Position numbers and translations under genes: made by a program
From: Closterium sp. NIES-65
Taxonomy: Eukaryota > Streptophyta > Zygnematophyceae > Desmidiales > Closteriaceae
Direction of reading: 5' to 3'
Length of the DNA stretch: 64,000 nt
Assembly: GCA_948144175.1 (NCBI GenBank)
Contig: CANXME010002570.1
Span: 62,001-126,000 of the forward strand
In this document: positions 9,633 through 19,015 of the stretch, piece after piece
How the letters are laid out: every line of letters starts with the position of its first letter
How positions within the stretch are numbered: the first letter of the stretch is position 1
The notes under the pieces: model-generated
Told to the model about the DNA's origin: nothing
What the model saw: the letters and a program-made list of their open reading frames with translations, nothing else
Database searches by the model: none

Positions 9633-12600
9633 CCAAGCGCTGCTCTCGACACAAGGCCAGCATGGCCTTGTTGTCTACGTACAGCACTGGAGGAGAACGA
9701 GGCGGCTCTCCAAGGTCAGTCAGCAGGTAGGTGAGCCAGCAAAGCTCCTGTGCAGCCATGGCCCCGGCGTAGATCTCAGCCTCACAACTGGAGCCGAGAA
9801 CCGAAGACGAGCGAGTAGACCGCCACGAGACAGAGCCGGAACCAAGGCTGAAGGTGTAACCCTGTGACGACCGCTGCGTAGCCTGGTCGTCAGCCCAAGA
9901 AGCGTCCGCGTGGCCGGTAAGGACCACTGGACTCCGCCCTCCAAGCACTAGCCCCATGCCTGACGTACTGCACAGGTAGCGCAATACCCTCTTCGCTGCA
10001 GCCATGTGCTCCGGACTGTGTCTCCCAGGAGCAACATAGCGTGCAAGAATGCTCAGAAGGTATGCAAGGTCAGGTCGTGTGCAGGTCATCAGGTACATGA
10101 GGCAGCCAACAAGCTCTGCATACGGACCACTCGACTCTACGGACTCATCCGAAGGCAGAGCTGAGAGTGAGTGGCGAGTAGGCAGAGGAGTGGCCTGAGG
10201 CGAGGAGTACGTGAAACCGAAGCGCTGAAGGACCTGCTGCACCATGTGTGACTGAGTCAAGGTAATGGTGCGGCGTGCTCTGTCCCGAGTGATCTGCAAG
10301 CCAAGGTAGCTGCGCAGTTCACCCAGGTCTGTGCACGTGTGTCTCTTCAGCAGCTCGGACTTCACGTAGGCGAGTCCAGCAGTGTCCGCTGTGGCAAAGA
10401 CCAAGTCGTCGACGTACATGAGGATGTAGAACGGCGGCAGGGAAGTGTCGGTGCGAAGAAACAGCGACGGGTCAGCAGTAGAAGGAGCAAACCCAAGAGC
10501 CGCAAGCGTAGTCCTCAGTGTGTCGTGCCACTCACGCGGTGCCTGGCGGAGAACGTAGACTGGCCGTCGGAGGCTCCACTGGGTGCCAGGAGGGAAAGTC
10601 CCAGTGAAGCCAGGTGGACGGCGAAGCCAGATCTCCTCGTGCAGGCTACCCTGCAAGAACGCAGTGCTGAAGTCAAGAGAGTGAAGCTCGTAGTCGCGCT
10701 GAGCGGCTATGTGCAGCAGCACCCGAAGAGTAGTCATCTTCGGGGTGGGAGAGAAGGTCTGAAAGTAGTCAACTCCTTGCCGCTGACTGAAGCCACGAGC
10801 AACGTACCGTGCCTTGAAGACAGATGGAGAGCCCGGCGGCCGCTTCACCCTGAAGATCCACATGCCACTGACGATGTTCGCCCCAGGAGGGGGAACCGCG
10901 TCAACGTAGGTGCCTGTGGACTTCCAGGAAGCCATCTCTGCATCCATAGCTGCCTGCCACTGAGAGGAGTAGGGACCCTCTACAGCCTCCGCGTAAGAAC
11001 GCGGAGTCGGGATGTCTAGTGCATCCGGGTCTCCCTCAGGGGCAAGCAGTACAGACGCGAGATGAGGTGAAGCAGTCGCTAGACACTGTAACTCCTCCTG
11101 CCTGTCCTCTAGGACGTCCGTGCCAAGAGCACACTCACCCCCGACGGACGGAGGATAGACAGACGCTGACTCAGCAACAAGACTAGCAGTGTAGTCGAGA
11201 CGACAGCGAGCAGCAAAGTCGACGAGCTCAGCGACTAGAGCAGACGCAGCAGTGGACTCAAAAGAGGGGTCAGTGACAACAGTAGCAAGGAGACGCGTGA
11301 CAGTAGGACTGGCAGCACGAAGAGAGTCCGACTCAGGGTCGGCAAGCGCAGGAAGAGAGGACTCAGGAGGAGAAGGCAAAGGGGCACGCAGAGGAGCAGT
11401 GGACGGACGCAAAGACATCCGGTGCGTGCCAGGGACAGGAGGAGGACGCTGACGCGAACTGCGACCACTAGCGCGAGCAGCACGAACAAGCGACGCGGGA
11501 CGAGACGCAGGCTCACGACGCTCAGCAAGACCTCCAGTAGGACCAGTGTAAGGAGAGGGAGCAAGCAGTGGAGAGGAAGGCTCCAGCAGGGACTGCGACT
11601 GGACAGGCGGTGGACCCTCTACTAGAGGAGAAAGACCAAGAACCTGCTGCACGAGCGGAACGAAGTACGGCCGAGGCCGCGCGGGAGCTCCAGACTCAGC
11701 AAGGACAGCACCAGCACCCTCAGCGACAGCACCAGCGCCACCCACACCTCCAGCGGCAGGACCAACAGCAGTAGGCTCAGCACCAACGCCCTCAGCAGCT
11801 CCAGCTCCAGGAGGACCCGCAGGTCCAGCAGCTCCGGGACCGGCAGCACCCGCACCCTCGACGGTCGAAGAAGCTCCAGATCCAGCTCCAGCAGCACCTC
11901 CAGACTCAGCAGCACGCCTCCAGCGGCGAGCGAACCACTCGCGCAGCTCCTGTGGAAAGAGGGGCTCCCGGCGAGACGCAGCAGCAGGAGAAACCCCAGG
12001 CTCAGCAGCTCCAGACGCAGCACCCCCAGGCTCAGCAGCTCCCAGCTCAGCACCCCCAGGCTCAGCAGCTCCCGACCCAGCACCCCCAGACCCAGCACCT
12101 CCAGGCACAGCACCCCCCGGCTCAGCACCCCCAGGCTCCGCACCCTCCGTAGTAGCACCCTCAGGCCCAGCACCCCCAGCAGTAGCACCCCCAGGCTCAG
12201 CACCCCCGCGCACAGCACCCCCAGAGTCAGCACCCCCAGGCTCAGCACCCGCAGCAGCACCAGAGTCACCAGTAACCTCGACCGAGTCAACGGCGTCTAC
12301 ATGGGACACACCTGAGGGGGCAGGAACCTGAGGGGGGAGGGGGTCTACCGGGGGGGGAACCGGCACAAGGAAGTCCGGGGGAGGGGGGAGGGAAGGAGAG
12401 CGGTAGGGGAAGAGACGGTAGAAGGGGACTGACTCGTCGAACGTGACGTCCTGGGAGGACAGAACACGACGAGAGGAGGGGTGGTAAAACTGCCACCCTG
12501 GGGCGTCAGTGGGGAAGCCAAGGAAGACACAGGGAGCAGCACGAGGGGACAGCTTGTCCGCAGACAAGTCGCGGACAAACGCCCGAGATCCCCAGACACG

Positions 12601-13787
12601 GAACACAGACGCATCGCCAACCTTCCCCGTCCACAGCAAGGCTGGGGACATCGCAGGCCGAGAGACCCGGGGGTGAAGGTTGAGCTGATGCGCCGCGTAC
12701 CTCACTGCAAACGGCCACAGAAAATGGGGGGCAGCCGCATGCATCATGGACGTACGAGCGACATCCATGACCATGCCAATGCGGCGCTCAGCAATCCCAT
12801 TTTGCTGTGGTGAGTCCGGAAGCGTGAAGGTCTGGCGAATCCCCCGTGCACGACAGTAGTCCCGCAGAAGGCGAGAAGAGAACTCTCCGCCTCTGTCCGA
12901 GTGCAGACGCAGAACAGGAACGTCCGAGCCAAAGCTCTTCCTGAGCTGGAGACGAGCCTCGCGGATCCAGTCGATCAGCACCTCAGTGACCGCACCCTTG
13001 CTGCGCAAGGGGAGGACTGTGGTGTAACGCGAGTAGTCGTCAACCACCAACAGGAAGTAGCGCTCGTGACCCTGCCCACGGACGGGGGCTGGGCCCCACA
13101 CATCCATGTGAAGCGTCTGCAGGGGAGCCTCTGTCGGGGGGAAGTGGGAGGAGTGAGGAGTAGCCCGGAGGCGACCCTCGACACAGGGGACACAGGAAGG
13201 TCCTGGCCCGGAGGGGAGAGGAGGGAGAGACTGGGGAAGACCAGAGACAAGGACACGGGAAGCCATGCTCCGAAGACGGGGCAAGGAGGGGTGGCCAAGA
13301 CGGTGGTGCCACAGGAGAGTCTCGTGAGACAGGAGGCGACAAGAACAGGGGGCAGACTCAGGACCTGACCGGGACGCAGCAGTAAGCACCTGACCCGACA
13401 TAGCCACCTGACCAGACGCAGGGACAGGAGGAGACTCAACGGTCAGGGTGTAGAGACTCGACCCCGGCCGACGCGAGAACGTGGCCAGGTGTCGGCCTGT
13501 GTGTGCCTCCGTGCAGTGGGTCACCTGCTGACTCGCAGGAGTGAACTGGTGAACCCCCACATCCTGCAGGTCCGCTCCACTCACCAAGTTCGTAGAGAAC
13601 GAGGGAAGGTACAGACCAGACAGGGTGCCCGAAGGGGCAGCCGGACACGGGAGGACAGTGGAGAAGTGAGACAGGACAGGACCCCCAGAGGGGTCAGCAA
13701 GGGAGACCGCAACCGGCCGGCCGAGCGTCGTAAGGGTAGTGCGGTCTCGAAAGAAGGAGCGAGAAGCCCCGGAGTCAAGTGTATTGC
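9633..13787 (-). mobile_element. Copia pol part (minus strand) of a rearranged element
   Basis: A long Copia polyprotein part: protease LDSGAS near 13770; GAG-pre-integrase and integrase core about 13370-12700 (HSDRGGEF near 12895, SPQQNGIAERR near 12810); an acidic glycine/alanine/proline repeat linker (GGAEPGGAEPGG type) about 12290-11700; reverse transcriptase about 10900-10300 with YVDDLVFATAD near 10400; RNase H about 10000-9640. It is broken as an element: one side meets a new LTR start at 9632 and the other meets plus-strand Copia sequence at 13788. Internal coding is almost unbroken, so it is fairly young. Confidence 0.88.
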
Positions 13788-14554
13788 GAAGAGGGTATTG
13801 CGCTACCTGTGCAGTACGTCGGGCATGGGGCTAGTGCTTGGAGGGCGGAGTCCAGTGGTCCTTACCGGCCACGCGGACGCTTCTTGGGCTGACGACCAGG
13901 CTACGCAGCGGTCGTCACAGGGTTACACCTTCAGCCTTGGTTCCGGCTCTGTCTCGTGGCGGCTACTCGCTCGTCTTCGGTTCTCGGCTCCAGTTGTGAG
14001 GCTGAGATCTACGCCGGGGCCATGGCTGCACAGGAGCTTCGCTGGCTCACCTACCTGCTGACTGACCTTGGAGAGCCGCCTCGTTCTCCTCCAGTGCTGT
14101 ACGTAGACAACAAGGCCATGCTGGCCTTGTGTCGAGAGCAGCGCTTGGAGCACAGAACGAAGCACATTGCTCTCCGCTACTTCCTTGCTCGTGAGCTGCA
14201 GCAGCGTGGTCAGTTGCGACTTGCGTACGTGGCCTCTGAGGCCAACACTGCTGATGTGTTCACCAAGGCACTCGCGCCTTGTGACCATCAGCGCTTTTGC
14301 ACCCAGCTGGGTCTTGTGCCTGTCTTGCCTCACTTGCTCTCCTCTTGACTTCACTTGTACTGTGACATATATATATACCTGCTCTTGCTTGTCTAGTTTT
14401 ATATATATGTCTGTACTCCTGCATGTGAACTGGCCTCTGGCCCTGCTCTTGTGCTCGGACTGTGTGGTGACTTTGTGATCCACCCTGAGCTTGCTTTGCT
14501 TTGCTTGACTGGTCTTGTGACCCCTTGTTCTCCCCCACTTTGCCTATGGGGGTG
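13788..14554 (+). mobile_element. Copia 3' part (RT end, RNase H, 3' UTR), plus strand
   Basis: Begins KRVLRYLCSTSGMG and runs through RNase H (WADDQATQRSSQGY, SCEAEIYAGAMAAQE, HRTKHIALRYF, ANTADVFTKAL) to about 14348, then about 200 bp of 3' untranslated sequence and the purine tract CTATGGGGGTG before the LTR. About the first 365 bp is an inverted copy of 9630-9995. A few breaks. Confidence 0.88.
14541..14554 (+). other. polypurine tract of short-LTR Copia
   Basis: TGCCTATGGGGGTG immediately before the LTR start TGTCA. The same block precedes the 3' LTRs at 37566, 47396 and 53314. Confidence 0.75.
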
Positions 14555-14685
14555 TGTCAAACATCATATATGTTATGCTTGTGTAGGCTACAGTGGGTTA
14601 GCCTATAGGGGGTACACAATTCTAGGGTTTCCTACTTGTACTCATTTCACTGCTAGTTCATTCATTCCTGTTCGCTTATTCTCAC
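14555..14685 (+). repeat. short Copia LTR (3' LTR)
   Basis: About 131 bp from TGTCAAACATCA to TTATTCTCAC, with family motifs GTAGGCTACAGTGGG and TACTTGTACTCA. Confidence 0.8.
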
Positions 14686-15197
14686 GAATTTTGCACGAGC
14701 AGCACGTCAAATCTGTGTCAGAATTCGAGTCTGACACAAGTAAAGTGTTAGAATTCGAGTCTGACACAAAAAACGTGTCAGAATTCAAATTTGTGCCAGT
14801 AAAAATTGATGCACAATAGCATTAACAATTACTGTGTACAGAAAAGGGGGGGTCTTACGATGATTAGAGGCAAAGGAGGGGTCTTCACAAAATCTGCCAC
14901 AATATGAGCCCCCCTACCTATTCAAGAGTCCGGGGGGACCTTCTTACCGGCGGGTCTTTTAGCCAGAACTACACGGTACTGTATGTGATCGTGGACCACC
15001 AGGTCGACGACTACCCGCCTGCTTCACGAAGTCAGCGTCGCAAGGCTGCCCCCCCCCCCAAGTCGAAGAGTCCATTCGTCGACCACTAGGCTGAAGTCGG
15101 CCGTCGGCTTCCCGTCATTGGCGGCTTCGCACTGGCCCTGCTTAGGTCGACCAAGTCCGTCGACCTGCTCGACTAAGTAGGCGTCGGCTACTATAGA
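14686..15197. other. unassigned sequence with hairpin array and GTCGAC-rich tail
   Basis: No gene. It contains the 30-bp hairpin array listed next, then G/C-run sequence (GGGGGGTCTTA type) at about 14842-14960, then about 150 bp rich in GTCGAC that resembles other GTCGAC-rich stretches at 37700-38030. Confidence 0.5.
14715..14804. repeat. three 30-bp tandem units, each a hairpin
   Basis: Units start at 14715, 14745 and 14775. The first reads GTGTCAGA, a 7-nt spacer ATTCGAG, then TCTGACAC: perfect 8-bp arms. The second has one arm change and the third is degenerate. Confidence 0.85.
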
Positions 15198-15411
15198 TGT
15201 TGAAATAGTAGGCATGGCTTAGGACTAGGTAACTAGGGTTTGGCCTAGGCAAAGGAGAAGTCCAAGCAAAGGAGTGGTTGCACTATGAAAAGAGAGGTAC
15301 AAATAGAAGAGAACCAGCAAGGAGTGGTGCACCACCACATAGAACACTAGGTAACTACTCTACAGCTAGGACTACATGCACTTATACAGACATATAAGAT
15401 ATATTCTGACA
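15198..15411 (-). repeat. LTR of non-autonomous element (left)
   Basis: TGTTGAAATAGTAGG...TATATTCTGACA, 214 bp. Confidence 0.88.
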
Positions 15412-16126
15412 CACCCCCTAAGTGCATGCAAAAATATCCATTGAGCAGAATACCCGTGAAGTGGTACACCCTGTAGGGCGCAGCAAACGTAGAGGCGAAG
15501 TGAGGAGGAGGAGAAAGAACAGTGAGGAGAGTGGAGATAGAAGGCGACGGGTGAAGCCGCAGTCCCACGGGCAACAGGAGCGGCGCACACAGTGGCTACC
15601 GAGCGCACGAGGGCACCGGACTACGGCAGTATCTGACTCCGCGGCTACGACGAGCGGCAGGAGTAACGGACCCACAGGCGACTGGCGAAGCAGGTTCGCT
15701 GGGCTACGGAGAGCACGAGGGCTCCGGACTACTGGCGCTGCTGACGACACGATGGCGACCTCCGCTCAACCTCCCCTAACTGTCCCACACCCCCATCTCA
15801 CACACCCCGTGCTGCACCCCTAGATCCAATACCACGGCACCCCTTAGCGCCACTCCCCTCGACTCCCACACATCCACCCCCCTCAGCGGCAGCTACAGCA
15901 GTGGGAGACGGAGGAGGAGAAGGAAGGGGTGACGCACACGTATCACCCCCACACCCGCCACCCCCACACCCTCCTGTCCAGGGGACCGGGGGGGGGGGGG
16001 GGAGGGTAGAGCAGGACAGAGCGCGCGAGGGCGCGGGTAGAGCAGAGCGCACGAGGGTGCAGGTGAGACAGGGCGGCTGCTCCAGGGGCCAGGGGTGGCT
16101 GCTCCAGGGGCCAGGGGCGACGGGCA

Positions 16127-16157
<31 letters not shown>

Positions 16158-16159
16158 GT

Positions 16160-16450
16160 GCGCGGGTCCCTGGGGGCGCCAAGACGGGTGACGGGGGACG
16201 ACGTGCGGGTCCCCGGGGGCGTCGCGACGACCGACGGGGGGGACGCGCGGGTCCCTGGGTGCGCCACGACGGGCGACGGGGGGCGATGCGCGGGTCCCCG
16301 GGGGCGTCGCGACGAACGACGGGGGGGACGCGCGGGTCCCCGGGGGCGTCGCAACGAACGACGGGGGGGGACGCGCGGGTACCTGGGCGCGCCACGACGG
16401 GCGACGGGGGGGGGGGGGGGGGGCAACGCGCGGGTCCCCTGGGGCGCCGC
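16160..16450. repeat. 42-bp GC-rich minisatellite
   Basis: About six to seven units of roughly 42 bp around ACGCGCGGGTCCCCGGGGGC, interrupted by G runs. Long proline/arginine open frames across it on the minus strand are composition artefacts. Confidence 0.8.
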
Positions 16451-16630
16451 GACGGGGCAGGAAACTGCCACGCGCCCCGAGCTCGTGGCGGGCAGAAAAC
16501 CGCCACGCACCCCGAGCACGTGGCGGGAAGAAAAAACCGTCGCGCGCCACGGGGTGCGCAACATAGAACAGCAGCAGCGGAAGCTTAGGGTGGGGCCCAC
16601 AGGCTAGGATCGAACGAGCTCTTAATTCCA

Positions 16631-16848
16631 TGTTGAAATAGTAGGCATGGCTTAGGACTAGGTAACTAGGGTTTGGCCTAGGCAAAGGAGAAGTCCAAGC
16701 AAAGGAGTGGTTGCTTTATGAAAAGAGAGGTACAAATAGAAGAGAACCAGCAAGGAGTGGTGCACCACCACACAGAACACTAGGTAGCTACTCTACAGCC
16801 AGGACTACATGCACTTATACAGACATATATATAAGATATATTATGACA
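16631..16848 (-). repeat. LTR of non-autonomous element (right)
   Basis: TGTTGAAATAGTAGG...TATATTATGACA, 218 bp, about 97 percent identical to 15198-15411. Confidence 0.88.
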
Positions 16849-16915
16849 ACAGACTGTCGGTTGCACCTCCCGCGCACCCGACCATGAAGTCGGCTTCGCC
16901 CAAGCAAGGACGGGG

Positions 16916-17285
16916 TGTGAGAGTACGATAGCTTATGCTCGCTTTGCTAGCTTGCCTGGACTTTATTGTGCTATTACTAACATGGGTTCTATTTATCATG
17001 CATAGATATGTTTGATTTCCTAGGTTAGATGCATTCCTATATTTTATTATAGTCATAGCACCGAACCAGGTCACGTATACCGAACTCAAGCCTATTCGGT
17101 TTTCCACCAAATTGCTTTCTTCCAATTTTGGGAAGGTTCTGTTCGAGACACTTCGCGACCCTCGGAACATTCGCGTAACACCTGTGTTACCAACATTGTG
17201 TCGAGCCTATTTATAGCTTTGTGTTGTACTGAGGTGATCATTCACTTCAAACCCTCTTCTCTGAGCTCGATCCTAGATTCTCACA
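16916..17285 (+). repeat. Gypsy LTR (5')
   Basis: TGTGAGAGTACGATAGC...GATTCTCACA. It is a plus-oriented counterpart of the minus-oriented LTRs at 23524, 29289 and 40014. Confidence 0.88.
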
Positions 17286-17301
17286 CTTGGTAATCAGAGC
17301 C
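17286..17301 (+). other. primer-binding site of Gypsy part
   Basis: CTTGGTAATCAGAGCC follows the LTR end and resembles the Met-tRNA site TGGTAATCAGAGC of the Copia at 659-5689. Confidence 0.65.
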
Positions 17302-18065
17302 TGTTTACACGCTAAGTTTTTCGACCACTAAAACCTAGCCTTTAAAACCGCGGGGCCGATGACAGAAAGCGCCGATTTCGGGTATGTATACCAGTTCCGC
17401 GTTTTTTTTTTAACGTCCCCCTCGAACCGGTTTCCAAACACTCCTCAGGATTATTGGCGAAAAAGTTGGAATTTCGATCTTCGGATCGATTCGAATCTCA
17501 AGGGCCCTGATAATCTCGTCCAAAAAACATAGAATTTGGAGCGTCGGATCGAATTTATTCTTAATGGTCGAGATCGGACGCGAATTTCGACTAAGGGATA
17601 TTCCCGCAACGTACAGAATCAGCGCTCAGCCTTTCTACAGTCGATTGGACTTCTAGTAAGTCGACCAACGCCTAGAATTCATTTGTTTTCGTCGCACATC
17701 TTCCTGTAAATCGCCAAATGGAGGAGAATGGTGATAATTCAGTACAAAAAAATACAGAGTTACGCACTAACCTGGACCTGATTTTTCTGTATGAAAATTT
17801 GAGGCGTCACTCGCGAACCAGTCGGAAGCTGCCACGGCAGCAGCGAATACAGCAACGACAGCAGCAGTAGTAGCGGTGACCCCGACATTTCACCCAGCAG
17901 CAGCGGCAGCAGCTACAGTGAATATTGAGGCGGCACGTCCAAGGCTATCAGAGACGTTCAATCCGAATGCGAGAGATACCGACGTCCGTCGATTCATGGC
18001 GACCCTTGAAATTTACTTCGAGGCCGTTGGTTGTACGACCCCGACATACGATGTAATGCGGATTC

Positions 18066-18196
18066 TGTCAAACATTTATGCTGCTTATTGTGTAGGCTGT
18101 AGTGGGGTAGCCCATATGGGGTACAACCCAAATTAGGTTTTGCTACTTGTATCCATTCTGCTGCTAGTTCATTCATTCATGTTCATTATTCTAACA
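18066..18196 (+). repeat. short Copia LTR (5' LTR, 131 bp)
   Basis: TGTCAAACATTT...TTCTAACA, followed at 18197 by TGGTTTCAGAGG in the primer-site position. Confidence 0.87.
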
Positions 18197-18289
18197 TGGT
18201 TTCAGAGGATGTCCTAGCCTAGGACCGATTTCTTAGGGCCCACCGAGTAGCACTACCCCACCCGTCGCGCCACTGTAATCGCGTCGCCC

Positions 18290-19015
18290 TGCCCTGCTCT
18301 GCCCTGCGCTGCCCGCCGCAGCACGCACTGCTTTGCCCGCACGCCGCCTGCAGCAGCGCACCCTACTGAAACGCGCACCGCCCGCGCCGAGCGCCCTGCC
18401 CTGCCCGCGCGCCGCGCTGCCGCGCGCCCTGCTCTGCTCGCGCGCTGCGCCGCGCGCCTCTGCCCTGCCCGCGCACTGCGCTGCCGCGCGCACCCGCCCT
18501 GCCCGCGCGCTGCGCTGCCATGCGCACCTGCTCTGCCCACGCAACGTGCCGCGCGCGTGCCTCTGCCCTGCCCGCGTGACGCGCCGCGCGTGCAGCCTGC
18601 CCGCGCGCTGCGCCGCCGCGCGCCCTGCCCTGCCCGCGCGCCGCGCTGCCGCATGCTTTGCCCTGCCCGTGAGCCGCGCCGCCGCGTGCTCTGCCCTGCC
18701 CGCGCGTCGCGCCTTGCGCCCTACCTGAGCGCCGCGCCCTGCCCTGCTGCGTGCCCTGCCCTGCCGTGCGCCCTGCCCTGTGCCGCGCGCCCTGCCCTGC
18801 CTCCCTGCCCTGCCGCCCTGCCCTGCCCCGCGCCTCTGCCCTGCCGCGCGCCCTGCCTTGCCGTGCGCCTTGCCCTGCCGTGCGCCCTGCCCTGTGCGGC
18901 GCGCCCTGCCCTGTGCTGCGCGCCCTGCCCTGCCGCCCTTCCCTGCCGCGCGCCTCTGCCTTGCCGCGCGCCCTGCCCTGCCCTGCCGTGCGTGCCTTGC
19001 CCTACCACTCGCTGC
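18290..19015. repeat. GC-rich minisatellite leader of Copia
   Basis: Irregular units of 10-25 bp around GCGCCCTGCCCTGCC. All frames stay open across it, giving meaningless Pro/Ala/Arg open frames on both strands. Confidence 0.85.

Larger units (their letters stand above)
15198..16848 (-). mobile_element. small non-autonomous LTR element (TRIM/LARD-like)
   Basis: Two direct repeats of 214 and 218 bp (15198-15411 and 16631-16848) with TG...CA ends bracket only about 1.2 kb. On the minus strand a primer-site-like TGGAATTAAGAGC (16618-16630) follows the right LTR and a purine tract TTAGGGGGTG (15412-15421) precedes the left LTR, so it reads right to left. Flanks ATAGA and ACAGA could be a target duplication with one mismatch. 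No gag or pol is seen; the inside is a 42-bp GC-rich minisatellite and G runs. LTRs differ at about 6 sites plus a 4-bp repeat-length change (about 3 percent), so it is moderately young. It is not clear which Copia lineage would mobilise it. Confidence 0.82.
16916..18065 (+). mobile_element. Gypsy element, 5' part (LTR, leader, gag)
   Basis: A 370-bp LTR (16916-17285), then TTGGTAATCAGAGCC at the primer-site position, an untranslated leader, and gag from about 17718 (MEENGDNS, then EAARPRLSETFNP and RFMATLEIYFEAVG). Same family as the Gypsy element at 23524-29666. At 18066 a Copia is inserted into gag. The 3' part is not found in this window. It looks old and broken, with a few breaks in gag. 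Confidence 0.88.

Noticed and set aside
15798-16685. 295-residue proline/arginine-rich open frame on the minus strand
   Set aside because: It lies over the 42-bp GC-rich array of the non-autonomous LTR element and extends into its LTR. All frames are open there because stops are rare, and no domain is seen.
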